Source of the DNA: Mycobacterium sp. KBS0706
Lineage (GTDB): Bacteria; Pseudomonadota; Alphaproteobacteria; DSM-16000; Inquilinaceae
Length of the DNA stretch: 64,000 bases
Assembly (NCBI RefSeq): GCF_005938675.2
Contig: NZ_VCCH02000022.1
Span: 38,322 to 102,321 of the forward strand
Reading direction: 5' to 3'
Shown here one piece after another: positions 36,805-45,810 of the stretch. Within the stretch, counting starts at the first letter, position 1; each line of letters opens with the position of its first letter. A program made the translations under genes and the position numbers. A model generated the notes under the pieces. It did not search any database. It saw nothing but the letters and a program-made list of their open reading frames with translations, and was not told the origin of the DNA.

Positions 36805-38532
36805 TCAGGTACCAGTGCGCGCCGCCTGCGGCGCGGCCGTCGCCTTCGCCGCCTCTTCCTCCAGCACGGCCTTGCGCGACAGCTTGCCGATCAGGGTCTT
36901 CGGCAGCGGCGCGTCGCGGAACTCGACCAGCTTCGGCATCTCGATCGGCGACAGCTTGTCCTTGAGGAACTCGACCAGCCCCTCGGCGGTCAGACTCTGG
37001 CCGGCGCGCAGCTTGATATAGGCCTTCACCGTCTGGCCGCGATACGGGTCCGGCAGGCCGGCGACGATGCATTCCTCCACCGCCGGGTGGAGGTAGATCG
37101 CCTCCTCGACATTGCGCGGATAGACGTTGAAGCCGGAACACAGGATCATGTCCTTGATCCGGTCGACGATGAAGGTGTAGCCGTCCTCGTCCATGGTGCC
37201 GACGTCGCCGGTGTGCAGGCGGCCGTTGCGCAGCACATCCGCCGTGTCCTCCGGCCGGTTCCAATAGCCCTTCATCACCTGCGGCCCGCGGATGCAGACT
37301 TCGCCGCGCTCGCCGGTCGGCACCACCGTGCTGCGGTCCTCCAGCGACACGATCTCGATCACGGTCTGCGGCAGCGGGATGCCGATCGAGCCGGTCTTGT
37401 TGACGCCGAACAGCGGGTTGCAGGTGGCGATCGGCGAGCTTTCCGACAGGCCGTAGCCCTCGACCAGCTTGCAGCCGGTCGCCGCCTCGAAGGCGTGCTT
37501 GACCTCGACCGGCAGCGGCGCGCCGCCCGAGATGCAGCGCTTCAGCGACGACAGGTCGTATTTCGCCCGCTCGGGGAAGTTGGCGATCGCGGTGTAGATG
37601 GTGGGCACCGCCGGGAACAGGGTCGGCTTCCTGTCGTGGATCGTCTTCATGACGGTCTCGAGCTCGAAGCGCGGCAGCATGATGATCTCCGCCCCCGCCC
37701 AGATCGCCAGGTTCATCGCCACGGTCATGGCGAAGACGTGGAAGAAGGGCAGCACGGCCAGCATCCGGTCCTGGCCCGGAGTCATGCCCTCGAACCAGCA
37801 GCCGGCCTGCACCGCGTTGGCGTAGAGGTTGAAATGGGTCAGCATCGCCCCCTTGGGCGTGCCGGTGGTGCCGCCGGTGTATTGCAGCACCGCCAGATCC
37901 TCCTGCGGCGCAATCGGCACCGGGGCAAAGCGGCCGTCGTTGCGCACCAGGTCGTTCCAGCGCAGGTGCCGGCCGTCCTTCGGGACCTTCGCCACCTCGC
38001 GCCGCTTGACGATCGGGAACAGCAGGTTCTTCGGGAAGGGCAGCACGCCCGCCATCGGGCAGACCAGGATCCGCTTCAGCGCGGTGCGGCCGAGCAGCGG
38101 CAGCAGCTTGTCGTGCAGCTGCGCCAGGTCGAGCGTCACCATCAGCTCGGTGCCGCTGTCGTCGATATTGGTGATCAGCTCGCGCTCGGCATAGAGCGGG
38201 TTGAAATTGACCACCACGGCGCCGCACTTGAGCAGCGCAAAGTAGCAGATCACGAAATACGGGCAGTTCGGCAGGAACAGCCCGACCCGGCTGCCCTTGC
38301 CGATGCCGGCGGCCTGAAAGCCCTTGGCGGCGCGGGCGACCAGGTCGCCGATCTGGCCGTAGGTCAGGGTCTTGTCCATGAAGGTGGCGCAGGGGCGGTC
38401 GGCGAACCGCGCCACGGCGTCGTCGAGGATGGCGTAGAGCGGCCGCGGCTCGATCGGCTGCTTCCAGTCGATGGCCGGCGGGTACAGCTTGGCCCAGGCA
38501 TTCGGGCGTCCCGAGGCAAACGCCTCCGTCAT
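36805..38532 (-). CDS. Long-chain fatty acid-CoA ligase (AMP-binding, FadD-like)
   Basis: 575 residues. ANL-superfamily motifs: YTGGTTGTPKGAMLTH (P-loop), GYGLSESSP, GDVGTMDEDGYTFIVDRIKDMI with the adenylate-binding Asp, and the C-terminal catalytic Lys in LPKTLIGKLSRK. Start at 38532 is supported by GGGGAGA and by the normal N-terminus. It activates fatty acids with ATP and CoA to feed the beta-oxidation genes downstream on the same strand. Divergent from the MsbA-like exporter. Confidence 0.92.
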   Translation of the reverse strand: MTEAFASGRPNAWAKLYPPAIDWKQPIEPRPLYAILDDAVARFADRPCATFMDKTLTYGQIGDLVARAAKGFQAAGIGKGSRVGLFLPNCPYFVICYFALLKCGAVVVNFNPLYAERELITNIDDSGTELMVTLDLAQLHDKLLPLLGRTALKRILVCPMAGVLPFPKNLLFPIVKRREVAKVPKDGRHLRWNDLVRNDGRFAPVPIAPQEDLAVLQYTGGTTGTPKGAMLTHFNLYANAVQAGCWFEGMTPGQDRMLAVLPFFHVFAMTVAMNLAIWAGAEIIMLPRFELETVMKTIHDRKPTLFPAVPTIYTAIANFPERAKYDLSSLKRCISGGAPLPVEVKHAFEAATGCKLVEGYGLSESSPIATCNPLFGVNKTGSIGIPLPQTVIEIVSLEDRSTVVPTGERGEVCIRGPQVMKGYWNRPEDTADVLRNGRLHTGDVGTMDEDGYTFIVDRIKDMILCSGFNVYPRNVEEAIYLHPAVEECIVAGLPDPYRGQTVKAYIKLRAGQSLTAEGLVEFLKDKLSPIEMPKLVEFRDAPLPKTLIGKLSRKAVLEEEAAKATAAPQAARTGT

Positions 38533-38579
38533 TTCGGTCTCCCCACGGACTTTCTCGGGCCGCAGCACGGCCTTATCGC

Positions 38580-40481
38580 ATGATGGTGCCGATCAGCGGA
38601 ACCGGCCGCAAGGTTGATGCGGAGCCGGGGCCGTGGTTTAACGGCGCGCCCGACACCAGAGTCCGGATCACCTTGGCCAAGCACAAGGACAAGAAGCCGC
38701 AGCCGCGGCGGATGAGCGACCGCGAGATCAGCCAGCGGCTGCTGCGCAACTACATCCGGCCGCATTGGCCTAAGGTGGCGCTGGCGCTGCTGTGCATGGC
38801 GCTGACGGCCGCCGCGACAGCAGCCTCCGCCTGGGTGATGAAACCGGTCATCGACGGCATCTTCACCGACCGGAACGGCGCCCTGCTGTGGCCGCTGGCC
38901 ACCGCGGTGATGACGATCTTCGTGGTCAAGGCCGCCACCGGCTACGCCCAGGGCGTGATCCTGAACAATGTCGGCCGGCTGATCATCGCCGAGCTGCAGG
39001 TGCGGATGTTCCGCAACCGGGTGCGGGCCGACCTCGCCACCTTCCATGAGACCACCTCGGGCCGGATGGTCAGCCACTTCACCAACGACGTGCAGGCGAT
39101 GTACGGCGCGGTGGCGACCGGCATCACCGGCTTCGGCCGCGACCTGCTGTCGCTGGTCGCGCTGGTCGCGGTGATGTTCTACACCGATATCGAGCTGGCG
39201 GCGGTCACCTTCATCATCTTCCCGCTGACCGTGCTGCCGGTGATGCAGATCGGCAAGCGCATCCGCAAGATCACCGGCAAGACCTTCACCCAGTACGGCT
39301 CGCTGAACAACCATCTCGGCCAGGTCTTCCAGGGCATCCGCCACGTCAAGGCCTACAACGCCGAGGAGCGCGAGACCGGCCGCGCCGCCAAGATCATCAA
39401 CGAGGTCTCGCGGCTGCGGCAGAAGGCGATGCGGATCAGCTCGGCCACCAACCCGATCCTGGAGATCCTGTCGGGCGTGGCCATCGTCATCGTCATCCTC
39501 TATGGCGGCAACGAGGTCATCACCGGGTCGCGCACCACCGGGTCGTTCTTCGCCTTCATCGCCGCGCTCTTGATGGTCTATGAGCCGCTGAAGCGGCTGG
39601 CCAACCTGCACAACACCCTGTCCTCCGGCTTCGCGGCGGCCGAGCGGGTGTTCGAGACGATCGATTCGGTGCCGACCATCCGCGACGCGCCGGACGCGAT
39701 GGCGCTGACCCAGTGCCGGGGCCGCATCACCCTGGCCGACGTCCACTTCTCCTACAGTGCGAGGATCCCGGCGCTGCGCGGCGTGACGCTGGAAGTGCCG
39801 GCCGGCAAGACGGCGGCGCTGGTCGGGCCGTCGGGCGCCGGCAAGTCGACGATCCTGAACCTGATCCCGCGCTTCTATGACGCCACCGAGGGCACGGTCG
39901 CGATCGACGGTCACGACGTCCGCGGCCTGACCCTGCATTCGCTGCGCGACCACATGGCGCTGGTCAGCCAGGAAGTGACCCTGTTCGACGACACGGTGCG
40001 CGCCAACATCGGCTATTCCCGCCCCGGTGCCAGCCAGGACGAGATCGAGGATGCCGCCAGGGCGGCGGCGGCGCACGAGTTCATCCAGCGCCTGCCCAAG
40101 GGCTACGACACCATGGTCGGGGAGCAGGGGGTGAAGCTGTCGGGCGGGCAGCGCCAGCGCCTCTCGATCGCCCGGGCGATGCTGAAGAACGCGCCGATCC
40201 TGCTGCTGGATGAGGCGACCTCGGCGCTGGATACCGAAAGCGAGCGGCAGGTGCAGGCGGCGCTGACCCAGCTGATGGCCGGGCGCACCACGCTGATGAT
40301 CGCGCACCGCCTGTCGACGGTGCGCAATGCCGACCTGATCTATGTGCTGGACCATGGCCGCGTGGCCGAGGTCGGCAGCCATGCGGAGCTGATCGCCGGC
40401 GGCGGCCTGTACGCCCGGCTGTGGGCGATGCAGACCGCCGATGACGATGAGCTGGCCGCGATGGCGGCCGAGCCGATGTGA
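38580..40481 (+). CDS. MsbA-like lipid exporter, ABC half-transporter
   Basis: 633 residues (589 from a second ATG at 38712, MSDREISQRL, which is closer to the family N-terminus). The membrane domain has six helices with GRMVSHFTNDV and QGIRHVKAYNAEE coupling regions; the ATPase has Walker A GPSGAGKSTIL, Q-loop VSQEVTLFDD, signature KLSGGQRQRLSIARA and Walker B ILLLDEATSALD. This is the MsbA/lipid A flippase-type arrangement. It acts as an inner-membrane homodimer. Followed within 3 nt by the 55-aa membrane protein gene. Confidence 0.85.
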   Translation: MMVPISGTGRKVDAEPGPWFNGAPDTRVRITLAKHKDKKPQPRRMSDREISQRLLRNYIRPHWPKVALALLCMALTAAATAASAWVMKPVIDGIFTDRNGALLWPLATAVMTIFVVKAATGYAQGVILNNVGRLIIAELQVRMFRNRVRADLATFHETTSGRMVSHFTNDVQAMYGAVATGITGFGRDLLSLVALVAVMFYTDIELAAVTFIIFPLTVLPVMQIGKRIRKITGKTFTQYGSLNNHLGQVFQGIRHVKAYNAEERETGRAAKIINEVSRLRQKAMRISSATNPILEILSGVAIVIVILYGGNEVITGSRTTGSFFAFIAALLMVYEPLKRLANLHNTLSSGFAAAERVFETIDSVPTIRDAPDAMALTQCRGRITLADVHFSYSARIPALRGVTLEVPAGKTAALVGPSGAGKSTILNLIPRFYDATEGTVAIDGHDVRGLTLHSLRDHMALVSQEVTLFDDTVRANIGYSRPGASQDEIEDAARAAAAHEFIQRLPKGYDTMVGEQGVKLSGGQRQRLSIARAMLKNAPILLLDEATSALDTESERQVQAALTQLMAGRTTLMIAHRLSTVRNADLIYVLDHGRVAEVGSHAELIAGGGLYARLWAMQTADDDELAAMAAEPM

Positions 40482-40483
40482 GA

Positions 40484-40651
40484 ATGCCGATGAGCGAGAC
40501 CGATAAGCTGCAGCAGCGCCTGCGCGGGATGCGCTGGTTCGCCGTCTGGGCGCTGATCTTCGGCCTGGGAATCGGCTTCTATGCCGGCTTCACCCTGGGC
40601 GTCGACACCGCCCGCGACGCCGCCGCGGTGACGGCGCCGAAGGCGGGCTAG
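40484..40651 (+). CDS. Small single-helix membrane protein (55 aa)
   Basis: Begins 2 nt after the exporter stop. MPMSETDK (or MSETDK from the ATG at 40490) precedes a short Gln/Arg-rich helix and one hydrophobic segment WFAVWALIFGLGIGFYAGFTLGV, then an Ala-rich tail. The hydrophobic helix, the immediate coupling to the exporter and the clean coding pattern make it a credible real gene. It could be a small accessory subunit, but no family is recognised. Confidence 0.65.
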   Translation: MPMSETDKLQQRLRGMRWFAVWALIFGLGIGFYAGFTLGVDTARDAAAVTAPKAG

Positions 40652-40655
40652 ACAA

Positions 40656-41753
40656 TCAGGCGGCCGCCTGCTGCAGCGCAGGATAGTCGGTGTAGCCGCG
40701 GGCGTCGCCGCCGTAGAAGGTGGCCTGGTCCGGCGTGTTCAGCGGCGCATCGCGGCGCAGCCGCTCGACCAGGTCCGGGTTGGCGATGAACAGCTTGCCG
40801 AAGGCGACGAGGTCGGCGCGGCCGGTCTCCACCGCCTTGATCGCCAGGCCGCGGTCATAGCCGTTGTTGGCGATGTAGCTGCCCTTGAACAGCCGGCGCA
40901 GGGCCTGGAGGTCGGCGCCGGGCGGCAGCTCGCGGGTGCCGCCGGTCTGGCCCTCGACCAGGTGCAGGAAGCCGAGGCCGAGCCCGCTCAGCCCCTCGAT
41001 GGCGTGGCCGAAGGTCGCCATCGGGTCGCTGTCGGCGATGTCGCCGAAATTGGAGAAGGGCGACAGGCGGACGCCGACCCGGCCAGGCGTCCACACCTCG
41101 GCCACCGCCTCCGACACCTCGAGCAGCAGCCGGGCCCGGTTGGCGACCGGGCCGCCATAGGCGTCGGTCCGCTTGTTGGTGCCGTCGGCCAGGAACTGGT
41201 GCAGCAGGTAGCCGTTGGCGGCGTGGATCTCGACCGCGTCGAAGCCGGCCTCCCTGGCGTTGCGTGCGGCCTGGGCGTAGTCGCGGACGATCCGCGGCAG
41301 CTCATCCGTCTCCAGCGCCCGCGGCGTCGAGGGCTGGACGAAGCCCTCGCCGTCGAAGACCCGGCTGTCGGCGGCGATCGCCGACGGTGCGACCGGCGCC
41401 GCGCGACCCGGCTGCAGCACCGCGTGCGAGATCCGGCCGACATGCCACAGCTGCGCCGCGATCCGGCCGCCGGCCTTGTGCACGGCGTCGGTCACCTGCC
41501 GCCAGCCGGCCACCTGCTCCGGGCTGTGGATGCCCGGGGTCCAGGCATAGCCCTTGCCCTCCGGCGAGATCTGCGTGCCCTCGGTGATCAGCAGGCCGGC
41601 CGTGGTCCGCTGGGCGTAGTATTCGGCGTTCAGCGCGTGCGGCACGTCGCCGTCGGGCCGCGCCCGGTTGCGCGTCAGCGGCGCCATCACGATCCGGTTC
41701 GGCAGCTCCAGGTCGCCGATCCGGGTCGGCGTGAACAGCTTCGGGACAGTCAT
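40656..41753 (-). CDS. Old yellow enzyme family NADH:flavin oxidoreductase
   Basis: 365 residues, TIM barrel. MAPLTRNRA near the N-terminus, TEGTQISPEGKGY, QLWHVGRISH, the FMN/substrate-binding pair in VEIHAANGYLLHQFL (H-x-x-N) and YGGPVANRARLLLEV are OYE hallmarks. It reduces activated alkenes, N-ethylmaleimide or nitro compounds with NAD(P)H. Start taken at the second of two adjacent ATGs, 6 nt after GGAG. The TetR gene upstream on the same strand suggests a NemR/NemA-type electrophile-responsive unit. Confidence 0.9.
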   Translation of the reverse strand: MTVPKLFTPTRIGDLELPNRIVMAPLTRNRARPDGDVPHALNAEYYAQRTTAGLLITEGTQISPEGKGYAWTPGIHSPEQVAGWRQVTDAVHKAGGRIAAQLWHVGRISHAVLQPGRAAPVAPSAIAADSRVFDGEGFVQPSTPRALETDELPRIVRDYAQAARNAREAGFDAVEIHAANGYLLHQFLADGTNKRTDAYGGPVANRARLLLEVSEAVAEVWTPGRVGVRLSPFSNFGDIADSDPMATFGHAIEGLSGLGLGFLHLVEGQTGGTRELPPGADLQALRRLFKGSYIANNGYDRGLAIKAVETGRADLVAFGKLFIANPDLVERLRRDAPLNTPDQATFYGGDARGYTDYPALQQAAA

Positions 41754-41836
41754 CATTCTCTCCGGTTGAAGGCTAGATTCGGGACTGTTCGGTCCAAAAT
41801 CGAGCCGAAAAACACGAGGGTGGGGTCCGGCCGGCC

Positions 41837-42409
41837 TCACCGCATCAGCGGCTCGGAGGCGGCCAGGAGGTCGTCGATCGCGGCAGGTGCAGTGCCCGCC
41901 TTGTGCATAACGCAGGCGCCGAAGGCGATCGCCAGCAGGCTGCGGGCCCGGGCGGCCATCGCCGCGGCGTCGCCGCCGCCCTGCCGCGCCAGCAGCCCGG
42001 CCAGCAACGCCTCCAGCCGCTCGAGATGGCGGCGGCTCAGGGCCTCGACCTCTGGGTCGTGCGGCGCCAGCTCGACCGCGCTGTTGATCAGGAAGCAGCC
42101 GTCGCGGCTGCCGCGGGCACCGGAGATGCCGGCGACCGCAAGGCGCAAGGCGCGGCCGGGGTCGGGCTCGGCCGCCACCCGCTGCTCAAGCTGGGCGAAG
42201 CGCGAGTCGTTGTAGCGCTGGATCGCCGCCAGCAGCACGTCGTGCTTGGAGCCGAAGCTGCCATAGAAGCTGCTGCGGCTGAGATCCATCGCCCGGGTCA
42301 GGTCGTCCAGCGACGTCGCCTCGTAGCCCTGGCGCCAGAACAGAGCCATCGCCGCGTCGAGCGCGGTGTCCTTGTCGAATTCGCGGGGACGGCCGGGTGG
42401 GGAAACCAT
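41837..42409 (-). CDS. TetR family transcriptional regulator
   Basis: 190 residues. The N-terminal HTH is clear: DKDTALDAAMALFWRQGYEATSLDDLTRAMDLSRSSFYGSFGSKHDVL. The ligand-binding domain contains a single pair of Cys-context residues (GSRDGCFLINSA), the pattern of TetR proteins that control OYE or short electrophile responses. Located upstream of the OYE gene with an 83-bp spacer that likely carries an operator. Represses until a small ligand or thiol modification releases it, inferred from the family. Confidence 0.88.
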   Translation of the reverse strand: MVSPPGRPREFDKDTALDAAMALFWRQGYEATSLDDLTRAMDLSRSSFYGSFGSKHDVLLAAIQRYNDSRFAQLEQRVAAEPDPGRALRLAVAGISGARGSRDGCFLINSAVELAPHDPEVEALSRRHLERLEALLAGLLARQGGGDAAAMAARARSLLAIAFGACVMHKAGTAPAAIDDLLAASEPLMR

Positions 42410-42512
42410 GGCTGGAATATGGACCGCCCGTTCCGGAATACAAGACGCGTCGCTTCGCGCCTGGAAGTCGGGGTCCGGCGAAGCGATATGAGAGAGGGTG
42501 GTGGAGGCACGG

Positions 42513-42893
42513 ATGACCGGCAACGGTCCGCGATACCAGTTCGACCCGGCGGCGCTGGAGCGCAACCTGTCCGGATTCGACGACGGCGCCCGCCGGGCGA
42601 TGGTCGACGACCTGCTCGAGGAGCTGCGCGAGCGCGCCGAAGCGATCGCCGCCGCAGCCGGTGCCGGAGACCGCGAGGCCCTGGCGCTGGAGGCCTATGC
42701 CCTGCGCTCCTGCGCCGCGATCTGCGGCGCCCGCGCCTTGATCGACATCGCCGAATCGCTCGGCGACAAGGGCAACCGGCCGGGCCGGCCCCAGGAGCTG
42801 GCCAAGGTGGCCAAGGCCCGGGTGGCCGAGACCGTCAGGGCGCTGGAGCTGTGGCGCAGCGGCGAGACGGAGCGGAGACCGGAGGAATGCTGA
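42513..42893 (+). CDS. Hpt-like domain protein with Tyr at the phosphoacceptor position
   Basis: 126 residues with GGAGG upstream of the ATG. Two-helix hairpins fit an Hpt four-helix bundle: DDLLEELRERAEAIAAAAGAGDREALALEAYALRSCAAICGARALIDIAESLG. In active Hpt domains the helix reads A-H-x-L-K-G-x-x; here it is AYALRSCA, with Tyr62 at the His position and no Lys-Gly. A phosphotransfer role is therefore doubtful; it may be a decoy or interaction module. The last 59 nt overlap the 3' end of the converging PhnD-like gene. Confidence 0.6.
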   Translation: MTGNGPRYQFDPAALERNLSGFDDGARRAMVDDLLEELRERAEAIAAAAGAGDREALALEAYALRSCAAICGARALIDIAESLGDKGNRPGRPQELAKVAKARVAETVRALELWRSGETERRPEEC

Positions 42894-43671
42894 CCGGCTG
42901 CGGCGGGATCGCGTCGTAATCGGCCTCGCCCAGGATCTCGATGCCATCGATCAGCAGCGCCGCGCGGACCTCGGCCAGCGCCGGATCGGCCAGGGCGCCG
43001 CGCAGGGCCGATTGCAGCGCCGCGACCGTCGCGTCATCCACGTCGCGGCGGGTCACCAGGGGCAGGCTCGGCGCGAGCGCGGTGCGGCCGATCACGCGCA
43101 GCCCGGCCGTCGAAGCGGGGCGGTGCCGCTGCAGCAGCGCATAGGTGACGCAGTCGATCGCGGCGATGTCCGCCTCCCCCACCGCCACGGCCGCGACGCT
43201 GTCGGCATGGGCGCCGGTGACCAGGGCGGCGCGGAAGAACTGCGGCTCCGGCAGCACCGCAGCGAAAGCCACCCAGCCGGACAGGCTGTCCCAGCCGTTG
43301 ACGGCACAGACAGCACCGCGGAAATCCGCCAGCCCGCCGCCCGGCGCAGCCGCGCGCACCACCAGTTGGCTGCAATAGCGCGGGCCGTCGCAGCCCGGCG
43401 CGGCGTAGCGGGGCGTCGCCACCAGCCGCAGCCGGTCGCGGTAAGTCCGGACATAAGGGTTGCCGCAGGTCTGGCTGAGCAGCAGCGCCGGGTCCGCCCA
43501 CAGATCATGCGTCGTCGGGCCGCGGCTCAGGGCCGGTGGCGCCGCCACACCGGCGACCGACAGACGCGCGGCGACCGCCGACCACAGCGCATCGGTGGCC
43601 CAGCGGATTTCCGGCAGATCGTACATCGGAAGGCTGACCGTGCCGGGTACGGCCATGGTCGCTGCCGTCAC
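42835..43671 (-). CDS. PhnD-like periplasmic-binding-fold protein, no signal peptide
   Basis: 278 residues, two-lobed PBP fold of the phosphate/phosphonate/PhnD group: MYDLPEIRWATDALW, LLLSQTCGNPYV, YCSQLVVRA, GAVCAVNGWDSLSG, AVGEADIAAIDCVTYAL and a C-terminal helical region. Despite the fold there is no N-terminal signal peptide or lipobox. It starts with GTG overlapping the desaturase stop (GTGA), so translation is coupled. Its 3' end overlaps the Hpt-like gene by 59 nt. It may be a cytosolic ligand-sensing protein rather than a transporter subunit; no permease or ATPase gene is adjacent. Confidence 0.75.
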   Translation of the reverse strand: MTAATMAVPGTVSLPMYDLPEIRWATDALWSAVAARLSVAGVAAPPALSRGPTTHDLWADPALLLSQTCGNPYVRTYRDRLRLVATPRYAAPGCDGPRYCSQLVVRAAAPGGGLADFRGAVCAVNGWDSLSGWVAFAAVLPEPQFFRAALVTGAHADSVAAVAVGEADIAAIDCVTYALLQRHRPASTAGLRVIGRTALAPSLPLVTRRDVDDATVAALQSALRGALADPALAEVRAALLIDGIEILGEADYDAIPPQPVSIPPVSAPSRRCATAPAP

Positions 43672-44579
43672 TTGGCGCGCCGCTCGACGTCGAAATCGGG
43701 ATGCACCGGCGTGTCGACCGGGCGGAACAGGTAGCGCCGGGCGATCTCGCCATAGCCGTGGTAGTGGCCGGCCCCGCGGGCGGCGACGCCGGCGGAGTCA
43801 TTGGCGGCGGCGAAGCGCGGCAGCCGGTACCAGGCTAGGCCCGGCCGGGCGTGATGCGCCACATGCAGGTTGTTGTTGAGGAACAAGAGCGAGAAGAACG
43901 ATCCGGACGACACCACGGCGGTGCGCAGCCCTTCCGGCCCGGCGCGGTGCTCGGCGAAGGACCGCAGCAGCGACACCGACGTGCCGGCGTAGCAGGTGGC
44001 GACGTAGAGGATCGGCGAGATGCCGAAGCCGATGGTGACCACGGCCAGCACAACGGCAGCACCGGCCAGATGCGCCGCCCAGACGATGCGCGCCTCGCGG
44101 TCGTGCCGCAGCTTCGGCAGCTCTTCCGCCCACAGCCCGTACCAGGCCAGGGCCGGGCCGATCAGGAAGCGACCCAGCAGCGTGCGGTTGAAGTACAGCA
44201 CCGCCCGCCCGGCCGGGCTGAGCGCCGACCAATGGTCGTCGGTGACGTAGTAGCTTTCCGGATCCTCGACCGGCGAGGTCAGATGCGCGTCGCGGTGATG
44301 GCGCAGATGCAGGTCGCGATAGCTGGCATAGGGCAGCCACAGCGACAGGGGTATCCAGCCGACCGCCGTGTTGATCCGGCGCGACCGGGTCGGGTGCCCG
44401 TGGATGGTCTCGTGCTGCAGCGACCCGTGCCAGGCCAGCAGCACGGCGCCGATGGCGATGAACAGCGGCGCCGGCAGCGCCGCATGGAACCACAGAAGCG
44501 CCGCCCAGCCGCCATAGGTCGCGACGGCCACCGCCCAGGTCGGTCCTTCGAAATTCGCTCGCTTTACCGTTTCTGCCAT
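43668..44579 (-). CDS. Fatty acid desaturase family membrane enzyme
   Basis: 303 residues with four or more hydrophobic helices and the three di-iron histidine boxes: HETIHGH, HLRHHRDAH and HVAHHARPG. This is the FA_desaturase/beta-carotene-hydroxylase-like family. It modifies a membrane lipid or acyl chain using O2. AGGGATCGGG precedes the ATG. Divergent from an XRE regulator across a 138-bp spacer, which suggests that the regulator controls it. Followed by the overlapping PhnD-like gene. Confidence 0.88.
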   Translation of the reverse strand: MAETVKRANFEGPTWAVAVATYGGWAALLWFHAALPAPLFIAIGAVLLAWHGSLQHETIHGHPTRSRRINTAVGWIPLSLWLPYASYRDLHLRHHRDAHLTSPVEDPESYYVTDDHWSALSPAGRAVLYFNRTLLGRFLIGPALAWYGLWAEELPKLRHDREARIVWAAHLAGAAVVLAVVTIGFGISPILYVATCYAGTSVSLLRSFAEHRAGPEGLRTAVVSSGSFFSLLFLNNNLHVAHHARPGLAWYRLPRFAAANDSAGVAARGAGHYHGYGEIARRYLFRPVDTPVHPDFDVERRAK

Positions 44580-44717
44580 CGTCCCGATCCCTTTCGGATT
44601 CAGGCTCTCGCAAAACGGTCATGTCGGACAATGCGATAATGCGCACAAAACGACGCGGTTGATGTAGTCTCATCCAGACTGTTGTGAAACCGCACAAATT
44701 GTTTTGGAAACCCCGCA
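44580..44717. promoter_or_regulatory. Divergent spacer, desaturase and XRE regulator
   Basis: 138 bp, AT-richer than average. It contains GCGCACAAAACG and CCGCACAAATTGTTTTGG, so the ACAAA/TTTTG-type motif appears near 44641-44650 and 44691-44706 and could be an operator of the flanking XRE protein. No promoter can be fixed with certainty. Confidence 0.35.
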
Positions 44718-45572
44718 ATGGCGCAGTCCCGCCACGATATGATCGAGACCTTCCGCGCCCGGCTGGAGGAGATCATCGCCGCCTCCGGCCAGAGCCGCAG
44801 CGCCTTCGCGGCCGCGGCCGGGATGGACCGGTCGACCCTGTCGCAGATCCTGTCGCCGGCGAATGACCGGCTGCCGCGGGCCGAGACCCTGGCGGCGATC
44901 GCGGCCGCCCGCCAGGTCAGCATCGACTGGCTGCTGGGGCTGAGCCAGCGCGGCCCGCTCTCCGCCGATATCCTGCCGGAGCGCATGGCCATCGAGCGCG
45001 ACGCGCAATGGGCCGATGACGAGCGGCTGGTCGCCTGGCACCGCGAGGCGATCGGCTACAAGATCCGCCATGTCGCGACCACCCTGCCCGACCTGTTGAA
45101 GAACCGCGACGTGATCCGGCACGAGCTGGAGCATTTCGCCGGGGCGGGGCCGGAGCAGCGGATCGAGACCGCGGCCGCCCGCCTGGCCTATCAGCGCCGG
45201 CCGGAAACCGACATGGAGGCCTGCAACTCGATCCAGGCGATCGAGGGCTTCGCCCGCGGCGAAGGCATCTGGCACGATCTCGACACCTCGGTCCGGGCCC
45301 GCCAGTTGGACCACATGATCGCGCTGGTGGAAGAGCTGTACCCGACCTTCCGCTGGTTCTTCTATGACGGAAGGCAGCACTATTCCGTGCCGGTGACGGT
45401 GTTCGGGCCGCTCAGGGCCGTGATCTATCTCGGCGGCATGTACTTCCTGTTCAACTCGACCGAACATATTCGCGCCCTGTCGGAGCATTTCGACAGCCTG
45501 ATCCGCGGCGCCATCGTCCAGCCGCCCGACGTGCCCAAGCTGCTGCGCCGGCTGCGGGCCCGGCTGGGGTAA
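44718..45572 (+). CDS. XRE family transcriptional regulator
   Basis: 284 residues. Residues ~10-75 form an HTH_3 domain (RLEEIIAASGQSRSAFAAAAGMDRSTLSQILSP). The remaining ~200 residues are a helical/aromatic effector domain ending in a large mixed region (RWFFYDGRQHYSVPVTVFGPLRAVIYLGG), perhaps a ligand-binding module of unknown type. Divergent orientation suggests control of the desaturase/PhnD-like unit. Confidence 0.82.
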   Translation: MAQSRHDMIETFRARLEEIIAASGQSRSAFAAAAGMDRSTLSQILSPANDRLPRAETLAAIAAARQVSIDWLLGLSQRGPLSADILPERMAIERDAQWADDERLVAWHREAIGYKIRHVATTLPDLLKNRDVIRHELEHFAGAGPEQRIETAAARLAYQRRPETDMEACNSIQAIEGFARGEGIWHDLDTSVRARQLDHMIALVEELYPTFRWFFYDGRQHYSVPVTVFGPLRAVIYLGGMYFLFNSTEHIRALSEHFDSLIRGAIVQPPDVPKLLRRLRARLG

Positions 45573-45596
45573 GGACAGCGAACTCAATCCATTGAT

Positions 45597-45648
45597 CCGT
45601 CATGGCGAGCCCCGAAGGGGCGTGGCGTTGCGCGCCTCGCCATGACGG
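45597..45648. repeat. Interspersed palindromic repeat, CGTCATGGCGAG type (short copy)
   Basis: Arms CCGTCATGGCGAG (45597-45609) and CTCGCCATGACGG (45636-45648), the same family as 13035-13122 but with a shorter middle. The rest of the 45573-45810 gap holds no gene. Confidence 0.8.
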
Positions 45649-45810
45649 AAGAGAGCCGGAGGGTCGATCTCAGAGGCCATTGGTATCAGCCGTTGTCAGC
45701 CGCGCCGATCGCTCAACTCAGCCATGTCGGACTTTTGTGCACCGCAGCAGCGCCGGGCGTTCTATATTTGATCCTTCCCTGACCGCTTCCGTTGCCGAAG
45801 AGGCGTCGCC

